Virus record (IMG/VR): IMGVR_UViG_3300035188_001352
Span: 1-64,000 of that record
Length of the DNA: 64,000 bases
From: a virus
Reading direction: 5' to 3' (one strand)
Under the pieces are notes generated by a model. That model searched no databases, was not told the origin of the DNA, and saw nothing but the letters and a program-made list of their open reading frames with translations. Position numbers and translations under genes: made by a program. The stretch's first letter is position 1. Each line of letters opens with the position of its first letter. Below, piece by piece: positions 58,622-64,000 of the stretch.

Positions 58622-58691
58622 CAGTCTGTAAGTGAGTCGAACACTTCCTACATCGTTCATAGCGACGGGTCTAGAATCCGCTAGACAGGCT
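58622..58691 (-). tRNA. degenerate tRNA-like gene, possibly His (ATG)
   Basis: Acceptor AGCCTGT/ACAGACT with one mismatch, T arm AAGTG/CACTT with loop TTCGACT, anticodon stem CGTCG/CGATG with loop CTATGAA (ATG). The D arm is poor and no CCA is encoded. It is a decayed or atypical tRNA. Confidence 0.4.
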
Positions 58692-58863
58692 ATAATGGTT
58701 TTGATTGAACCGTTACTTCATACTTTTGATATAAATCTTCAGTCCAAATCGTTACTTCAAAATTGTATTCCGAACCGACTGCATGTGTAAATTCCACACG
58801 AACATCTTTAGGATTTACGTTATGTTGGATTGCCATCATTTCTTGAACTGCTTTATTCTTCAT
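58690..58863 (-). CDS. small hypothetical protein (57 aa)
   Basis: An ORF starting MKNKAVQEMMAIQHNV and ending in beta-like TVQSKPL. Codon pattern and position directly after 58873-59232 support it. Its stop overlaps the 5' end of the tRNA-like gene by two bases. Confidence 0.55.
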   Translation of the reverse strand: MKNKAVQEMMAIQHNVNPKDVRVEFTHAVGSEYNFEVTIWTEDLYQKYEVTVQSKPL

Positions 58864-58872
58864 CTTAGTTTC

Positions 58873-59232
58873 TCACCATTGTAATTCAAACCAGTATTCA
58901 GTAACTGGTGTTTCAATAAAGTTATCATTTTCATCTACAATAACACCGAGACCGCCCCGCCGCTGACCATAATGATTTTTGCATTGATCGTGAAATCCAA
59001 ATCCAATAGCTTTCACTTCACTTCTAATCTTTTCTTGAAATGGCGTTAATATCACCATACCACGAGCATCAATATTAGGTTCAAATTTAGAAGGAAACTC
59101 TTTGGTCAAGTTCAAAACTCGCCCACCGTTAGTAGCATGTTCCCTAACTTTCGTATCTAATTTGTCAAGAAATTCTTTGACAACAGTATTGCTAACTTTG
59201 GTAAGTTCAACGGCTTCTCTTGCAGTAATCAT
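58873..59232 (-). CDS. hypothetical protein
   Basis: A 119-residue protein. Start MITAREAVELTK at 59232, with a GAGGGGGAA purine run upstream, was preferred to the frame opening at 59274 that overlaps the previous gene. It is charged with no recognised motif. Confidence 0.6.
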   Translation of the reverse strand: MITAREAVELTKVSNTVVKEFLDKLDTKVREHATNGGRVLNLTKEFPSKFEPNIDARGMVILTPFQEKIRSEVKAIGFGFHDQCKNHYGQRRGGLGVIVDENDNFIETPVTEYWFELQW

Positions 59233-59251
59233 CTTAGGTTCCCCCTCTCTT

Positions 59252-59479
59252 TTATAGTGAGCAATGATAAACAACTAACTTTTGGTACTTCAGTGGGAAT
59301 TCAGGAAACTTGTTCTTTACCCAATCCAATGAAGTAAATCCTGTAGGATAACCATGAATTGTCAAAGTAAACTCACGAGACAATTCATACTTCTTATTAG
59401 TTGTTGCAAGCTCTTGAATAAACTTTCTAATCTCATTAAGATTGGGTTGGCCATTATCAAACTGAAATGTTGTACTCAT
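59252..59479 (-). CDS. hypothetical protein
   Basis: A 75-residue protein, first gene behind a strong promoter (59515-59542) with the conserved leader. A pattern of Phe/Tyr/Trp suggests a small globular fold. No family is recognised. Confidence 0.6.
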   Translation of the reverse strand: MSTTFQFDNGQPNLNEIRKFIQELATTNKKYELSREFTLTIHGYPTGFTSLDWVKNKFPEFPLKYQKLVVYHCSL

Positions 59480-59514
59480 CGTAGTTCTCCATACGTTTGT
59501 TTGAATATGGGTCT

Positions 59515-59542
59515 ATTATAAACAGTTTTCTAGATTTGTAAA
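59515..59542 (-). promoter_or_regulatory. sigma70-like promoter, conserved leader class
   Basis: On the minus strand TTTACA (59537-59542), 16 bases, TATAAT (59515-59520), then AGACCCATATTCAAACAAAC, the same leader as at 50910 and 51870, with a different spacer. Confidence 0.8.
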
Positions 59543-59563
59543 CAACTAAAAGTGATAACTACT

Positions 59564-59716
59564 TCACAAAAATGCAGCTAAGATTTCACCAACGAGCTCT
59601 ATCAAACCGCCCAAGATTTCTAATGAACCTTCTGTCTTATGACCTCGGCTCAATCTGATAATACCCCAAACTACTAACAATCCTGCTACAATAGCTAATC
59701 CACTAATTACTGGCAT
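59564..59716 (-). CDS. small membrane protein (50 aa)
   Basis: Start MPVISGLAIVAG at 59716 has AGGA eight bases upstream. Two hydrophobic segments flank a basic loop (RLSRGHK). It is a probable inner-membrane peptide and ends the operon from 60389. Confidence 0.55.
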   Translation of the reverse strand: MPVISGLAIVAGLLVVWGIIRLSRGHKTEGSLEILGGLIELVGEILAAFL

Positions 59717-59861
59717 TGACAATATCCTGTAATGCTTGCATTCCTGTACGTATTGCAAAGTTAACAACATCCAAATCTATCCAAGTATCTTCAGTATCAA
59801 TTCCATCTTGGATGTCTTTTTCCAATTGCTTTCGCGTATTCCATAACTGAGATAAGCTCAT
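59703..59861 (-). CDS. small hypothetical protein (52 aa)
   Basis: Start MSLSQLWNTRKQLEK at 59861 has AGAGG nine bases upstream; an alternative ATG lies at 59900. It is helical and acidic. It overlaps the membrane protein gene by 14 bases. Confidence 0.5.
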   Translation of the reverse strand: MSLSQLWNTRKQLEKDIQDGIDTEDTWIDLDVVNFAIRTGMQALQDIVNASN

Positions 59862-59880
59862 CTGACCAACACCTCTATCT

Positions 59881-60144
59881 TCAACGCTGTACTTTAGCAT
59901 ATGTCACCATTCGTTTCAATTGAATAAGTTCAGCTTCAAAGTCATAACCATCTTGCAAAAAGCGACCTCTATCATTGCTGAAATAAAGCAAACCATTTTC
60001 TATGTCTAGTCTAAGCAGCATTGGCCGTGGGTGTTCTCGTGTCATATGCAATGCTAATACACTAGATGCATGATGTTCCACATCTTCAACAAGTATTGCT
60101 ATTTGCTTTACTGGTTGTATCTGAACTAAAGTACCTTTCTTCAT
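59881..60144 (-). CDS. hypothetical protein
   Basis: An 87-residue protein (VQIQPVKQIAILVEDVEHHA) in a small operon with the 60389 gene (4-base overlap). No motif is recognised. Confidence 0.55.
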   Translation of the reverse strand: MKKGTLVQIQPVKQIAILVEDVEHHASSVLALHMTREHPRPMLLRLDIENGLLYFSNDRGRFLQDGYDFEAELIQLKRMVTYAKVQR

Positions 60145-60389
60145 TCTTCAGTTTGGCTTTTATACACTGTCAATAAAACAAATTGCTCAAAACTATAATG
60201 CTCAAAGTACTCATAGTACTTTGTTAAGTATTCTTCAAGAGCTTTTTCAGCCTGCTCAATTGAATTGAATAAACCATCATTCAATTTGAACTCATCATAT
60301 TGAGGTCCATAAATGTGAGTATCTACTTGAGTCAAATCACCGTTTTCATCCAATACTTTCCACAAATATTTTTTACAAAACATTTTCAT
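60141..60389 (-). CDS. hypothetical protein
   Basis: An 82-residue acidic, Tyr-rich protein (YLTKYYEYFEHYSFEQFVLL). It is first in its operon, behind the 60418 promoter. The function is unknown. Confidence 0.6.
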   Translation of the reverse strand: MKMFCKKYLWKVLDENGDLTQVDTHIYGPQYDEFKLNDGLFNSIEQAEKALEEYLTKYYEYFEHYSFEQFVLLTVYKSQTEE

Positions 60390-60417
60390 TTACTCCTACA
60401 TTTTCGAATATGTAATT

Positions 60418-60446
60418 ATTATAACTACAAGCGACAAAAATGTAAA
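60418..60446 (-). promoter_or_regulatory. sigma70-like promoter
   Basis: On the minus strand TTTACA (60441-60446), 17 bases, TATAAT (60418-60423), 29 bases upstream of the 60389 start. Confidence 0.7.
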
Positions 60447-60487
60447 TCATCAAATGTAAAACTGGTTAACAGTTTTCACATATTATC

Positions 60488-60563
60488 TGGCAGGCGGCTT
60501 CAGATTCGAACTGAAATCCCACGGCTTTGGAGGCCGGAATACTAGCCGTTGTACTAACCACCT
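60488..60563 (-). tRNA. tRNA-Trp (CCA)
   Basis: Acceptor AGGTGGT/GCCGCCT, anticodon stem CCGGC/GCCGT with loop CTCCAAA (anticodon CCA), T loop TTCGAAT, 3' CCA encoded. Confidence 0.9.
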
Positions 60564-60570
60564 ATATCTT

Positions 60571-60646
60571 TGGTGGACCCGGATGGAATCGAACCATCGA
60601 CACCATGCTCTTCAGGCACGTGCTCTTCCTACTGAGCTACAGGTCC
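60571..60646 (-). tRNA. tRNA-Phe (GAA)
   Basis: Acceptor GGACCTG/CGGGTCC, D stem GCTC/GAGC, anticodon stem CGTGC/GCATG with loop CTGAAGA (anticodon GAA), CCA encoded. The upstream nuclease gene ends within its first ten bases. Confidence 0.9.
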
Positions 60647-61179
60647 AAATTCTTTTTAAAAATAATTTTTTCAAACATTTCTATTGCATTATCTCTTTTA
60701 ATCCATTCTCCAGTTTCTTTAAATATTTCTGGATGATGTAAAATCTTTTTCTCTGCAGTAATCCTATCTAATACAAACTCATATTTTAATACTTTAAATC
60801 TTCTTAGCGGATCATAAGTTTGATAAGAATTTAACCTCGAGGGAAGGTCAATAGTCATACCAATCTTATAATGATCGGGATATACTATATTCTCAATGAG
60901 ATAAATCATTCCAGATTTCATATCATGAAATTTTGCATCTCGTTGAAAATTAAGTTTTAATAAATTTAATCCTGCTAATCGTCGTGCATATCTAGTATTA
61001 GAATTTTTATGTGTTCCTTTATTTGTTTTTCCAGCAATATTACCATAGTGAGTAATGTAACTTTGTAAATGATATTCATTTATTTGAAATATTCCACTAT
61101 ATGGAATTATTCCAGAATACATCATCTGTCCAATTACAATTTGTTCTAAAGCGGTTGCTGGTTTCATTTTACTACTCAA
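60637..61179 (-). CDS. GIY-YIG/T5orf172-like mobile nuclease
   Basis: A 180-residue protein. The C-terminal half (SGMIYLIENIVYPDHYKIGM, about 89-108, then DLPSRLNSYQTYDPLRRF and EFVLDRITAEKKIL) follows the GIY-YIG-like T5orf172/MUG113 layout: the YLI and KIGM strands, then Arg and a Glu. The basic N-terminal half probably binds DNA. Such genes are often homing endonucleases. It sits between tRNA-Lys and tRNA-Phe, overlapping the latter by ten bases. Confidence 0.7.
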   Translation of the reverse strand: MSSKMKPATALEQIVIGQMMYSGIIPYSGIFQINEYHLQSYITHYGNIAGKTNKGTHKNSNTRYARRLAGLNLLKLNFQRDAKFHDMKSGMIYLIENIVYPDHYKIGMTIDLPSRLNSYQTYDPLRRFKVLKYEFVLDRITAEKKILHHPEIFKETGEWIKRDNAIEMFEKIIFKKNLDL

Positions 61180-61237
61180 AGTTTGTTAGACTAAAGATAT
61201 TCTAACACAAAAACTTTTAAAAGTAAAATTATTTTGA

Positions 61238-61313
61238 TGGTGAGACGCTCGGGGCTTGAACCCGAAACCCTCGGATTAAAAATCCGATGCTCTACCTATT
61301 GAGCTAGCGTCTC
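61238..61313 (-). tRNA. tRNA-Lys (TTT)
   Basis: Acceptor GAGACGC/GCGTCTC, D stem GCTC/GAGC, anticodon stem TCGGA/TCCGA with loop TTTTTAA (anticodon TTT), T loop TTCAAGC, CCA encoded. Confidence 0.9.
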
Positions 61314-61503
61314 ATTCGTTTTTCATTCTAAGTTGATTTACCGTGCCAACTTAGTCCGAATGAATGAGAGCTAAATTGACACTAAAGTTTAACGCACCAT
61401 CGTTGATGATGGTGGCATCTAAATCGCTTGCTCATAAATGTCTTCATGTGATTTATTACCTTTAGTGTGTTGAAATGATTTATACTACGTGTTATTTATT
61501 TAT
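61314..61503. other. non-coding gap with two hairpins
   Basis: No gene is seen. Hairpin 1: TCATTC-TAAGTTG (61323-61335) with CAACTTA-(4)-GAATGA (61347-61363). Hairpin 2: GCACCATC (61394-61401) with GATGGTGGC (61408-61416). They lie between the toxin gene and tRNA-Lys and could be a terminator or a small RNA. Confidence 0.4.
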
Positions 61504-61950
61504 TTATAGACTTTTTATTTTTTCTTGTAATAAAGAAAAACTTTTTACTAAAGTCTCAAACCTTTCTTTTAGTTCAGCCTCATCTGGCATTGAAAAAGGT
61601 TTATGATTATCAAGTTTTATTAGCTTGACAGTATCCGCATCTACAATTTGATAATGTATTATGAATTCAGAAACATAATCTCCAAACTCATATTTCTTAT
61701 ATCGATTCTGTTTGATATAAGAAGGAATACCAATATGATAATGCCACAAATGAAACTTATTAGCATATTCAGCTTTAGCTAAGAAATCTCGTTTATTTGT
61801 ATTTGCTTCATTAGAATTTTTATTTCTACCTTGCAAACCCTCAAAACCTTTAGTTTCTAGATGTTGAACAAAATCATAAATTTTATCAAAATCAGCATCA
61901 TTCTGTCTAGCTAACCAAGCATTGAACTTTTTACTATATTGCACATCCAT
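61504..61950 (-). CDS. YafO-like toxin of a type II toxin-antitoxin pair
   Basis: A 148-residue protein. The core (KFHLWHYHIGIPSYIKQ, VSEFIIHYQIVDADTVKLIK, LDNHKPFSMP, about 87-135) resembles the YafO/RelE-like ribosome-dependent RNase fold, where a conserved His/Tyr/Lys set cuts mRNA. Its start overlaps the antitoxin-like gene stop (TAATG), the usual order for such pairs. The family match is by pattern only. Confidence 0.6.
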   Translation of the reverse strand: MDVQYSKKFNAWLARQNDADFDKIYDFVQHLETKGFEGLQGRNKNSNEANTNKRDFLAKAEYANKFHLWHYHIGIPSYIKQNRYKKYEFGDYVSEFIIHYQIVDADTVKLIKLDNHKPFSMPDEAELKERFETLVKSFSLLQEKIKSL

Positions 61951-62183
61951 TATGCATCAGCCTCAATTTCGCCTTCTGCACATTTTCTAACCCAGTCTCT
62001 CATTTGTTCTCGGGTCAATCCTTTTGGAACAGTGAAAGAAGGTTCTTTTATTATCTGTTCAATCTCAGCTTGCCAATTTGCAGTCTCTACTAAGAATTCT
62101 TCAGCTGAAGCACCTGGCTTATGGGCCATCATGCCAAGAGCTTCATATGTTTTTATTTGTTCTTCAGTCATCAGTTCAGTCAT
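61950..62183 (-). CDS. antitoxin-like partner
   Basis: A 77-residue acidic, helical protein (MTELMTEEQIKTYEALGMMA, then EFLVETANWQAEIEQIIKEP). Small size, charge, promoter position (62209) and the overlap with the YafO-like gene suggest an antitoxin. No DNA-binding motif is obvious. Confidence 0.55.
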   Translation of the reverse strand: MTELMTEEQIKTYEALGMMAHKPGASAEEFLVETANWQAEIEQIIKEPSFTVPKGLTREQMRDWVRKCAEGEIEADA

Positions 62184-62208
62184 GTCTGCTTCTCCTTAAT
62201 TTTGAGAT

Positions 62209-62237
62209 ATTATACCTTTTATATATGTTATTGTATA
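62209..62237 (-). promoter_or_regulatory. sigma70-like promoter of the toxin-antitoxin pair
   Basis: On the minus strand TATACA (62232-62237), 17 bases, TATAAT (62209-62214), 26 bases upstream of the antitoxin start. The -35 lies in a TTGTATACAA palindrome (62231-62240), a possible operator. Confidence 0.6.
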
Positions 62238-62277
62238 CAATATCTTCACGTAACTGATAACTGGTTATCACTTTATT

Positions 62278-62395
62278 TGGAAGCGAGTGTAGGAATCGAA
62301 CCTACCTAGACGAGCTACACAGGCATTAAACTTTTATAAATAGGTTAGCTGGTATTTACGAGATATCAGCAACCTGAGCTAGAGTTTCAGGCTGT
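62278..62395 (-). pseudogene. tRNA remnant plus structured RNA segment
   Basis: A tRNA 3' half is clear on the minus strand: T arm GTAGG-TTCGATT-CCTAC, acceptor ACTCGCT and CCA (62278-62310). No matching 5' acceptor is found. Next to it, 62343-62374 folds as GGTTAGCTGGTAT/ATATCAGCAACC and 62373-62391 as CCTGA/TCAGG. It looks like a tRNA damaged by a rearrangement beside the nuclease gene. Confidence 0.5.
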
Positions 62396-62427
62396 CCCTA
62401 TACATTTATTTATGCTAGAGAAAAAAC

Positions 62428-63219
62428 ATGAAAAACTTTAAATATTCAACCAAATGTTCTTGTATTATATGTAATCAAGAAACTACTACGCAAAGTTTAA
62501 ATAAACATTACGAAAGTCATTTAAAACCAATTATTACTAAGACTTGTCCTAAATGTAAATCTATTCATTCTAATCATGGAATCTTTTGTTCTAGAATTTG
62601 CGCAAATTCTAGAACACCTTCAGAATTAACTAAACAAAAAACTGCAAATACTTTAAAAGAAATCTTTTCGGTTAATCCACCAATTAAAAAATATCCAGAG
62701 TACACACCAATATCTTTTTGCACTAACTGTTCAAAACTTTTTATTGGATTGAAATCCACATGCTCCCAAGAATGTTTAACGGCAAGACTACAGTCAGCCG
62801 GCAAAAAATCAGCTTCAGTTCAAATCAAACGCTCAAGAGATGAAATTACTCTATATGAGCTATGTAAATCTTATTTTTCTAATGTTGAACATAATCAACC
62901 AATTTTTGAGGGTTGGGATGCTGACATTATTATTCATGATATCAAAACTGCTATTCTCTGGAATGGCCCATGGCATTATAAAGATTTAGGTTTTAACAAT
63001 CATTCACTCAAACAAGTTCAAAATAGGGATAAACTAAAAATAAATATCATCAACAAAATGGGATGGAAATCTTTAGTCTTTGAAGATCGTTATTATACTC
63101 CAAAACAAGCTTTTAGTTTTTTAATTTCTCAAATATCTCAAATATCTAAAGAAGCGGGTGCTGGATTCGAACACAGCGTCCACGAGGGTTATGAGCCCTG
63201 TAATCTACCACTGATATAA
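62428..63219 (+). CDS. Vsr-like (EDxHD-type) homing nuclease
   Basis: A 263-residue protein. The first 120 residues carry three Cys-pair zinc sites (CSCIICN, CPKC...CSRIC, CTNC...CSQEC). The C-terminal half has a Vsr-like nuclease core: GWDADIIIHDIKTAILWNGP then WHYKDLG (about 170-197), then QVQNRDKLKINIINKMGWK (about 205-223). The acidic Asp and the WHY motif parallel Vsr and the phage homing enzyme I-Bth0305I. The last 17 or so codons run antisense through tRNA-Met, where its stop lies. It is the only plus-strand gene in this tRNA region. Confidence 0.75.
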   Translation: MKNFKYSTKCSCIICNQETTTQSLNKHYESHLKPIITKTCPKCKSIHSNHGIFCSRICANSRTPSELTKQKTANTLKEIFSVNPPIKKYPEYTPISFCTNCSKLFIGLKSTCSQECLTARLQSAGKKSASVQIKRSRDEITLYELCKSYFSNVEHNQPIFEGWDADIIIHDIKTAILWNGPWHYKDLGFNNHSLKQVQNRDKLKINIINKMGWKSLVFEDRYYTPKQAFSFLISQISQISKEAGAGFEHSVHEGYEPCNLPLI

Positions 63220-63224
63220 CCCGC
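63153..63224 (-). tRNA. tRNA-Met (CAT), initiator-like anticodon stem
   Basis: Acceptor GCGGGTT/CACCCGC (one mismatch), anticodon region GGG-CTCATAA-CCC, the three G-C pairs typical of initiator tRNA, and T loop TTCGAAT. Position 1-72 is G-C, unlike bacterial initiators, and no CCA is encoded. The Vsr-like ORF overlaps it on the other strand. Confidence 0.75.
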
Positions 63225-63246
63225 ATTTTTATTTAAAAGGTTTTAT

Positions 63247-63318
63247 CTCCGGGGCAGGGAATCGAACCCCGCTCACACGGTTTAACAGACCGGCCGCACA
63301 CCTTGTGCGTTCCCCGGA
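63247..63318 (-). tRNA. tRNA-Asn (GTT) within a 17-bp palindrome
   Basis: Acceptor TCCGGGG/CCCCGGA, D stem GCAC/GTGC, anticodon loop CTGTTAA (GTT), T loop TTCGATT, no CCA encoded. The acceptor stem is extended by ten more perfect base pairs (63238-63254 with 63312-63328). It is the first tRNA behind the 63354 promoter. Confidence 0.85.
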
Positions 63319-63353
63319 GATAAAACCTCTTCTTTATCAATTTTGTTAGAACT

Positions 63354-63382
63354 ATTATACACCAAAAATTTGTCAGTGTAAA
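63354..63382 (-). promoter_or_regulatory. sigma70-like promoter for tRNA-Asn/Met
   Basis: On the minus strand TTTACA (63377-63382), 17 bases, TATAAT (63354-63359), 26 bases before the tRNA-Asn palindrome. Confidence 0.7.
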
Positions 63383-63385
63383 TAT

Positions 63386-63610
63386 TTATTTATACTTTTT
63401 ACTAAATTTATTTCTGTAGTACTTCAATGTTGCTTTTGGATGTAAAAGTATTCCACCGATTGTAGCAATAGCCAACATTGGAAATGCTAATACCCACTTG
63501 TACCAAGGTGTTGGCTTACCGTTAGAATGTTTACGACCTATGTTCTTAGCGAAATCTACCACACTTGCTAATGTCCATACAAGTATAACAATTATTACCA
63601 AAGAAATCAT
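63386..63610 (-). CDS. small membrane protein
   Basis: A 74-residue protein with two membrane helices (MISLVIIVILVWTLASVV and WVLAFPMLAIATIGGILL) and a basic tail (YYRNKFSKKYK). It overlaps the panD stop by one base (TAATG), so it is translationally coupled to it. The function is unknown. Confidence 0.65.
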   Translation of the reverse strand: MISLVIIVILVWTLASVVDFAKNIGRKHSNGKPTPWYKWVLAFPMLAIATIGGILLHPKATLKYYRNKFSKKYK

Positions 63611-63954
63611 TATGATTCTACCTTCAGGTTTTTATCATCAACAAAAACTACTTTTGGTCGAAACTCGTCAGTTCGTTTGACTTGTCCATACGCACAAATG
63701 ATAATCAAATCATTCACCATTCCAAGTCGTGCAGCAGAACCATTCAATGCTATCATACCAGGAACTTCACTTGGAATAGCATATGTAATGAATCGCTCAC
63801 CATTGTTGATGTTGTATATATGGATTTGTTCATGCTCTTCAATACCACTTGAATACATCAAGTCTTTATCAATTGAGCATGAACCATGGTAATCCAAGTT
63901 AGCTTCGATTACTGTAGCTCGATGGATTTTAGACTTCAATACAGTAATTAGCAT
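63610..63954 (-). CDS. panD: aspartate 1-decarboxylase
   Basis: A 114-residue protein that aligns with PanD throughout: KSKIHRATVIEANLDYHGSC (about 7-26), with the Gly24-Ser25 self-cleavage site that makes the pyruvoyl group, INNGERFITYAIP (about 49-61, with the catalytic Tyr and Arg), and the MIALNGSAARL loop (about 67-77). It converts L-aspartate to beta-alanine for pantothenate and coenzyme A synthesis. Length is near the usual 120-126. No other pan gene is in the window. Confidence 0.92.
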   Translation of the reverse strand: MLITVLKSKIHRATVIEANLDYHGSCSIDKDLMYSSGIEEHEQIHIYNINNGERFITYAIPSEVPGMIALNGSAARLGMVNDLIIICAYGQVKRTDEFRPKVVFVDDKNLKVES

Positions 63955-64000
63955 ATGTTATGTTTAGAGAGTTTCATTATTGAGTGTATTTTTCATATGC

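Noticed and set aside
63967-64000. End of an upstream gene at the right edge
   Set aside because: Short frames are open here on the minus strand (ending at TAA codons) but 34 bases do not allow a choice between them.
1-64000. Prophage integration (integrase, att sites) or host chromosome
   Set aside because: No integrase, repressor-integrase region, rRNA or housekeeping block is seen. The continuous run of virion, tRNA and small overlapping genes fits a phage genome interior.

Overview
The window is a 64 kb piece of an AT-rich, T4-like myovirus genome, most likely a large ('jumbo'-class) phage of a Gram-negative host. The evidence is a set of recognisable T4-type virion genes: large terminase gp17, a probable small terminase gp16, head-completion nuclease gp4, tail tube gp19, a gp54/gp48-like tube-initiator, neck proteins gp13 and gp14, tail-sheath stabiliser gp15 and tail sheath gp18. 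There is also a block of phage tRNAs, GIY-YIG-like and Vsr-like mobile nucleases, and dense small genes. Host clues come from cargo genes: an exosortase-type PEP-CTERM protein, a di-haem cytochrome c peroxidase, a Braun-type lipoprotein and many lipoprotein signal peptides. These fit an exosortase-bearing, cytochrome-rich proteobacterium (a methylotroph or methanotroph is possible, as inference only).

Layout. 1-4700 (minus): small genes, a DEDD exonuclease, a P-loop kinase-like ATPase and a structural protein, then a 358-base non-coding repeat block beside the terminase. 5042-19603 (minus): gp17, fourteen tandem paralogs, gp16, gp4, the gp54-like protein and gp19. 19728-20255 (plus): two small genes. 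20252-30450 (minus): thirteen more paralogs and two other genes. 30553-42822: the neck, stabiliser and sheath genes on plus, interrupted by minus-strand genes for exported proteins and two more single paralogs. 42861-54831 (minus): exported enzymes (metzincin protease, di-haem peroxidase), an Lpp-like lipoprotein, MazG, FeoA, a HAD-like protein and many small unknowns. 54382-63318: about fifteen tRNA genes or remnants interleaved with small genes, a YafO-like toxin-antitoxin pair and two mobile nucleases. 63386-63954: a membrane protein and aspartate decarboxylase PanD.

The most striking system is a family of 29 paralogs (14 + 13 + 2). Nearly all start with a short head such as MQSFKQYLxE or MKISELLNEA, which looks like the T4 capsid-targeting sequence (MKTYQEFIAE) that sends internal proteins into the prohead and is cut after (L/I)xE by the prohead protease. 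All end in a conserved tail of the type CQRELIENDLDEYAEF. Between these ends are at least six N-terminal module types, many with LRR-like 'SLEGxP' repeats. The arrays share an operon with packaging and head-completion genes. I infer that they are head-packaged proteins injected with the DNA, an unusually large and diversified arsenal. At many junctions the same 14 bases encode the tail of one gene and the head of the next in another frame.

A second theme is export: about a dozen proteins carry signal peptides or lipoboxes. They include an L,D-transpeptidase-like protein and an Lpp-like lipoprotein ending in lysine, which together suggest phage-directed envelope tethering. Two promoter classes are visible: sigma70-like TTTACA-N16/17-TATAAT in front of accessory genes and tRNAs, and T4-late-like GATAAATA/TATAAATA in front of virion genes. 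I see no rRNA, CRISPR array, integrase or transposase.
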